DNA from: Auxenochlorella pyrenoidosa
Taxonomy: Eukaryota > Chlorophyta > Trebouxiophyceae > Chlorellales > Chlorellaceae
Direction of reading: 5' to 3'
Assembly (NCBI GenBank): GCA_001430745.1
Contig: KQ481938.1
Coordinates: 1,826,731-1,848,747, forward strand
DNA: 22,017 bases
The notes under the pieces were generated by a model that was not told the origin of the DNA, searched no databases, and saw only the letters and a program-made list of their open reading frames with translations. The position numbers and the translations under genes are program-made. Shown in pieces: positions 18,730 through 22,017 of this stretch; the stretch's first letter is position 1, and every line of letters starts with the position of its first letter.

Positions 18730-19146
18730 CTGCAACGCGGGGGTGGGGCAGAGGCAGAATGGTCGGGCCCACAGGCTGAGGAAAGGGTCTGTGGTGCTAA
18801 GGCCAAAGGTCATCACTTACTCAGGTGCATGCATCTGTCCGAAAAGAGCCAGCCCGCCCTCACTGAGCGCAGCATACATGAGCCGGTCTCACTGCTGCCT
18901 GCTGCCCCATGTGCGGGTGCCCCTCATTGCCGGTCATTCCAGGCCAGCCAATTAGCAGAAGATGCCCTGAAGTTTGCGACGAGTGGGAGATACAGGAATG
19001 AGCCGTCAAGCGGACAAGCAGCACCCGTTGGGAGAAAGGCGAGCGAGTTGAGCAGGGGCAACAGCGGTGAGCGATCGGCGGCAGCAGCAGTGGTGAGCCC
19101 AGCAGCGGCGCAGAAGTGCACTGAGCGATCATGTGAGATCACTTAC
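18730..19146 (-). other. Probable intron of the small gene at 18508
   Basis: Donor GAAA|GTAAGT on the minus strand at 19146 and acceptor GCGTTGCAG ending at 18730. Both fit the splice sites of neighbouring genes, and the joined frame stays open through ATELK-PANQQ. Confidence 0.5.
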
Positions 19147-19447
19147 TTTCAATTCTGTCGCTCGAAAGCGCAGCAGTTTGCGAAGAAAGGCGGTGGTGCA
19201 GAGAGGCAGAGAGGGACTCGACAGCAGGCCTTCCGAGTCGTCACTCTTCTCTTGAGCTTTTGGACTACTGCAGCGTGCAATCAATCGAGAGACTCACTGC
19301 GGTTTGGGTTTGAGCATCGACGGAGAAGGCGGCACGACTAAGCGGTTTGTGTTCAGGCCTGCCAGGTTTGCCGCCTGCCCGCCGCATGCCGGAAGATAAT
19401 GTAACAGCTAGCCCTGGCCTTCTGAGCTCAGGAACGTTGGTAGATTT

Positions 19448-19452
19448 TTACA
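19448..19452 (-). terminator. Putative polyadenylation signal TGTAA of the gene at 19743-20574
   Basis: TTACA on the plus strand, 291 bases past the proposed stop at 19743. It lies just upstream of where the next minus-strand gene (18508) must start, and so separates the two tandem genes. Confidence 0.5.
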
Positions 19453-19742
19453 TGAAAGGGACAAAAATCAGCACTAGTCACAAAACTGGAAAAGGATATC
19501 ATGAATCGCTATGCGCTAAGCACAGGGGGTGCCACACGTGGGCAGTTCACAGGCAGAAGGCGGACAACCAGACGTATGGGGGTATGGTCTGTGAGGGGTC
19601 TGTTCAGACAAGGCCTGGGACTCGTATGCATGCAGGGGTACAAGCAGAGGGCAAATTTGCTACTGGACAAGCTAAAGTGAGCGCTGGTGTTGGTTACTCT
19701 TGGTCTCAAGAGGGGAGGGGCATCACTGCTGCCGCAGGTGCG

Positions 19743-20574
19743 TCACTGCTTCCTGGTGGGAGAGGGCCTGAACCATGTGCCGTGGGAGCTGGCCTGCAAG
19801 CAGGGATGCACAACCGGGAAGGGGGAGTGGTATGATACCTTGCCACTGCGCCTCTACATGTGCCGCGGCAGGGCAGGCCTTGCTGACGCCTTGATGCAGA
19901 GAATGGGGCGCAGGACCGCATCGACGTGGCCATGCCACTTGCCTGGCCAGTGCGCCACACCTCGCCGACGCGGGGGCTGTGCTGCAAGTTGAAAGGCAGG
20001 CAGCAGGGAGCCGCTCAGGCTGGCATCACAGGGAGCAGCACTGCCTAGCGCGGGGCCCGCTTGCAATGGATTGCAGCTGTGCAACAACCAAGGTGTCTGC
20101 AAAGCATTTGACCCCACTGTCAGTGCATGCTCATCCAGCCTTGTTGTGATCCCAAGCCGCACCCCACAGCATCTGCAGGCTTGATTAAAACCAAGCGCAC
20201 CGGGCTGCAGGGCGAGCTGGGCCCATAGTTGTGACGGCTCAGGTTGTTGCGCTGCAGCCCATCGCCAGCCGGCGCGCCTGCAGGGCAGGGGGCAGGGCAT
20301 ATGGGGTCGCAGGCAGGACGCGAGGCGGAGCGCCCTGGTGGCAGGCGCGAGCCCCCATGCTTGGTCTCACCAGTTTGGATGGAGGTGAAAGTCATCTTCT
20401 CCGCCAGACCCTGCAGCAGGGGAAGGTGAGTGAGCTAACAGTCAGCTTTGCTGGTGTGGGAGAAGGGTGGGGCGAGGCGGCGGCCCGCGGCATTGGCGGT
20501 TAGCAAAGGGGTCGTCTGACCTCGACCGGGCCCAGCTTCTCGGCCGTCACGCGCGGGGCAGAGCTCGAGGACAT
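19743..20574 (-). CDS. Small unrecognised protein, five proposed exons
   Basis: Proposed exons 20574-20521, 20410-20371, 20277-20201, 19981-19943 and 19793-19743 keep phase and give 86 residues. The pieces are MSSSSAPRVTAEKLGPVE, GLAEKMTFTSIQTG, APAGDGLQRNNLSRHNYG, HSPRVGEVWRTGQ and ASSHGTWFRPSPTRKQ. I recognise no family. There is no signal peptide or membrane segment; composition is polar, with Ser/Pro/Arg enrichment. A TATA-like box lies about 105 bases upstream of the start and a TGTAA signal 291 bases after the stop, which supports a transcribed gene. Intron 4 has a CAG|GCAAGT donor (GC-AG). If exon 3 is not spliced at 20201, the frame instead runs on to a stop at 20120 and gives 83 residues. 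Exons 1-3 are better supported than exons 4-5. Confidence 0.45.
19794..19942 (-). other. Possible GC-AG intron in the small gene at 19743-20574
   Basis: Exon 4 ends TGGCCAG followed by GCAAGT, a perfect GC-type donor. The acceptor CTTGCAG precedes GCCAGCTCC, and phase 0 is kept. It depends on the exon 4-5 model. Confidence 0.45.
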
Positions 20575-21409
20575 CGCTGGTGTTGGAGGGCTAGGGTGCT
20601 CTGCAACAAGGGAGACGGGAGGACTACGCTGTTGGAGTGTCGGGCGGCGCCTACGGCGCGTCGGGAGGCTAGGAAGCTTTTTATAAGCTCTGCAATGGCC
20701 TAAAGCCTCCTTGGGCGGGCGCATCGGAGCAAATGCGCACGAAAAACCACAATCGCACACATTAAAACACGCCAGGCAGACCTGCCGGCGGTTCCCGAGA
20801 CGGCTTGGAGTGGGTTGTCGAGTCTTGCAGACGTAGAATAGCTCGTCAGGCATCCATCTCGAAGTTTTATCAATGCTGCTGTGCCTGCTGTCCTCCTCAG
20901 ACTTTGTGTGGATTCCAGCACGCTCTTGGCTTGGAATAGAGTTTATGGGGGTGCCGTATGACGTCTTGGAGGTCCCTAAAATACTGTACCGTCGATGCGG
21001 CAGTAGTGCCGCAGCATTGTTGCCTCGCTAGGCGCCGGCGCCACGCCGCGCCGCGAGCGAACACAAGTCGAGCGAATGGCAACAGCAAACCAGCCGCATT
21101 CCTGCTGTGGGTGGATGTTGAACATGGCTGCAACTGCATGCGCTCATGCGTGCGTCTAAACTGGCACATTGTGTTGTGCAGCGCCGGCATAACTGCACTG
21201 CCAGTGCGCCCACAAGGTGAACCTGGTCTCAACGTTGCAGCAGAGATAGAAGCGAATTTGAGCGGCAGATGGAGCAGCAAGGTGGCAGCATGGTGGGGGA
21301 GAGATCAGCATGGTACAGGGTCGGGCAGGGTACAGGAGAAAGCACAGCAGGACGGCAGCTGGAGGCCCGGCACGTGGGGTGGAAGGTTCGGGCTGCGAGG
21401 CACGACACC
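20575..21409. other. Intergenic region between NMD3 and the small gene
   Basis: These 835 bases hold the 3' untranslated region of the NMD3-like gene and the promoter and leader of the small minus-strand gene. A TATA-like box is at 20678-20685. No TTACA was found for NMD3. Nothing else was recognised. Confidence 0.5.
20678..20685 (-). promoter_or_regulatory. TATA-like box upstream of the small gene
   Basis: The minus strand reads GAGCTTATAAAAAGCTTCC, with TATAAAAA at 20685-20678, about 105 bases upstream of the ATG at 20574. It stands out in a GC-rich region and was the only convincing TATA box noticed near a gene start in this window. Confidence 0.55.
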
Positions 21410-22017
21410 TCACTCCATCATGTCTACGCTGCCGCCGTCGTCCTCCCCGTCGCCGTCGCCCTCTGCAGGCAGGAACACAGGCAGGCAGGAAGGCATGGCT
21501 CAGCCCCGGCCCCAGGCCAGCCGTCACAGGAGAGGTGCAGCGCAGAGCAGCGCGCCCGTTGCGCGGCAGGAGCCGCTGCCTGCCGGCCGGCCCGCGCTCA
21601 CCCTCCAGCCCCAGCGCCGCCAGGTCCTCCAGCAGCTCCTCCAGCGGCACCTGCGGCACATCCTCCTCCTCCTCGTCTGCAGCGGGGCGGGCGCAGCAAG
21701 GGGGGGGGCCGCTTTGGTTGGGCGCGCAGCACCGGGCTGAGCAAAGGGGGCTAGCCCAGGCTCCAGAGCAGGCGCTCAGCCTCAGCAGGGCAGCAGGCAG
21801 GGCTGGAGGCGCGCCGCAGCGTGGCGACCCCGCCCGTGGCGGGTGCACTCTCCAGCTCGCCGACCCCGGGTGCATGCCACAGGGGAGGGAGCGCCAGCCT
21901 GCCATTGCCCTGGCGTGCTCACCCGTGTCCGCCATGGCCGCCTGCTGCTGCTGCTGCTGCGCCGCCGCCGCCGCCGGGTTGTAGTTGGGGTCGCGGTACA
22001 GCGCCACCCGGGNGCGC
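21410..22017 (-). CDS. NMD3: Probable 60S subunit nuclear export adaptor NMD3, C-terminal part
   Basis: Three terminal exons on the minus strand, 22017-21923 (5' incomplete), 21676-21602 and 21462-21410, keep phase and encode about 73 residues to the stop. NMD3 binds the late 60S subunit and recruits the exportin CRM1. The visible pattern is RVALYRDPNYNP, an Ala/Gln tract, MADTDEEEEDVPQVPLEELL and EDLAALGLEEGDGDGEDD, ending VDMME. A basic strand with LYRDP, an acidic linker and then PLEELLEDL is the layout I associate with NMD3 C-termini. The leucine-rich segment VPLEELLEDLAALGL fits a CRM1-type export signal. The main domains lie beyond the right edge, so the call rests on a short, partly low-complexity tail. 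One base near the edge is undetermined (N at 22013). Confidence 0.6.
21942..21976 (-). repeat. CAG/GCG triplet tract coding for Ala and Gln in NMD3
   Basis: On the plus strand, six CTG units are followed by five GCC-type units. On the coding strand they encode an Ala run then a Gln run between NYNP and AAMADT. The tract is coding and likely length-variable. Confidence 0.85.

Noticed and set aside
17022..18779. A 585-codon open frame on the plus strand
   Set aside because: It runs in a different frame through the MED27 last exon and the convergent small gene. Its Cys/Ser/Pro-rich composition is typical of a frame-shifted GC-rich coding sequence.
19400..19404. Plus-strand TGTAA
   Set aside because: No plus-strand gene could be built upstream of it; the frames at 19347-19992 are antisense to the small minus-strand gene and show no domain.
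1..22017. A functional cluster linking the translation-related genes (uL4m, eS30, NMD3)
   Set aside because: Unrelated genes lie between them on both strands, and ribosome-related genes are common, so chance neighbourhood is the simpler explanation.

Overview
This is a GC-rich, intron-dense nuclear segment of a green alga, most likely a Chlorella-like trebouxiophyte. The evidence is: genes in many short exons whose introns mostly begin GTGNGN and end TGCAG; a plastid-type phosphoenolpyruvate/phosphate translocator; a nuclear gene for a mitochondrial ribosomal protein; and TGTAA motifs, the usual green-algal polyadenylation signal, downstream of several stops. No prokaryotic, viral or transposon genes were recognised. 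The window starts and ends inside genes, and one undetermined base lies close to the right end. The genus is an inference.

Layout. Minus strand: a receptor-like TKL protein kinase (166-3581, kinase domain running off the left edge), then mitochondrial ribosomal protein uL4m (4418-6768). Plus strand: cytosolic ribosomal protein eS30 (7095-8133), divergent from uL4m across 326 bases; the plastid PEP/phosphate translocator PPT (8975-12279, 11 exons); and an acidic, lysine/alanine-rich protein of unknown function (13002-14711). Minus: tail-anchored cytochrome b5 (15783-16495). Plus: a probable Mediator subunit MED27 (16794-18307), divergent from cytochrome b5. Minus: two small unrecognised genes (18508-18711 and 19743-20574) and the 3' exons of a probable NMD3 60S export adaptor (21410-22017).

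Exon models were built by hand: splice sites were chosen so that reading phase is kept across every junction and the product matches the recognised family. For eS30, PPT, uL4m and cytochrome b5 the complete reading frame closes exactly. The kinase ectodomain, the MED27 exon 2/3 boundaries and the two small genes are less certain.

The genes are mostly unrelated housekeeping functions: translation (uL4m, eS30, NMD3), plastid carbon exchange (PPT), ER electron transfer (cytochrome b5), transcription (MED27) and surface signalling (kinase). No operon-like or dedicated multi-gene system is visible. The points most worth a second look are three GC-AG introns, a MED27-like protein lacking the family's expected zinc ligands, two divergent promoters, two genes whose polyadenylation signals face each other 31 bases apart, the lineage-type receptor kinase with a possible 11-base exon, and two small unrecognised proteins.
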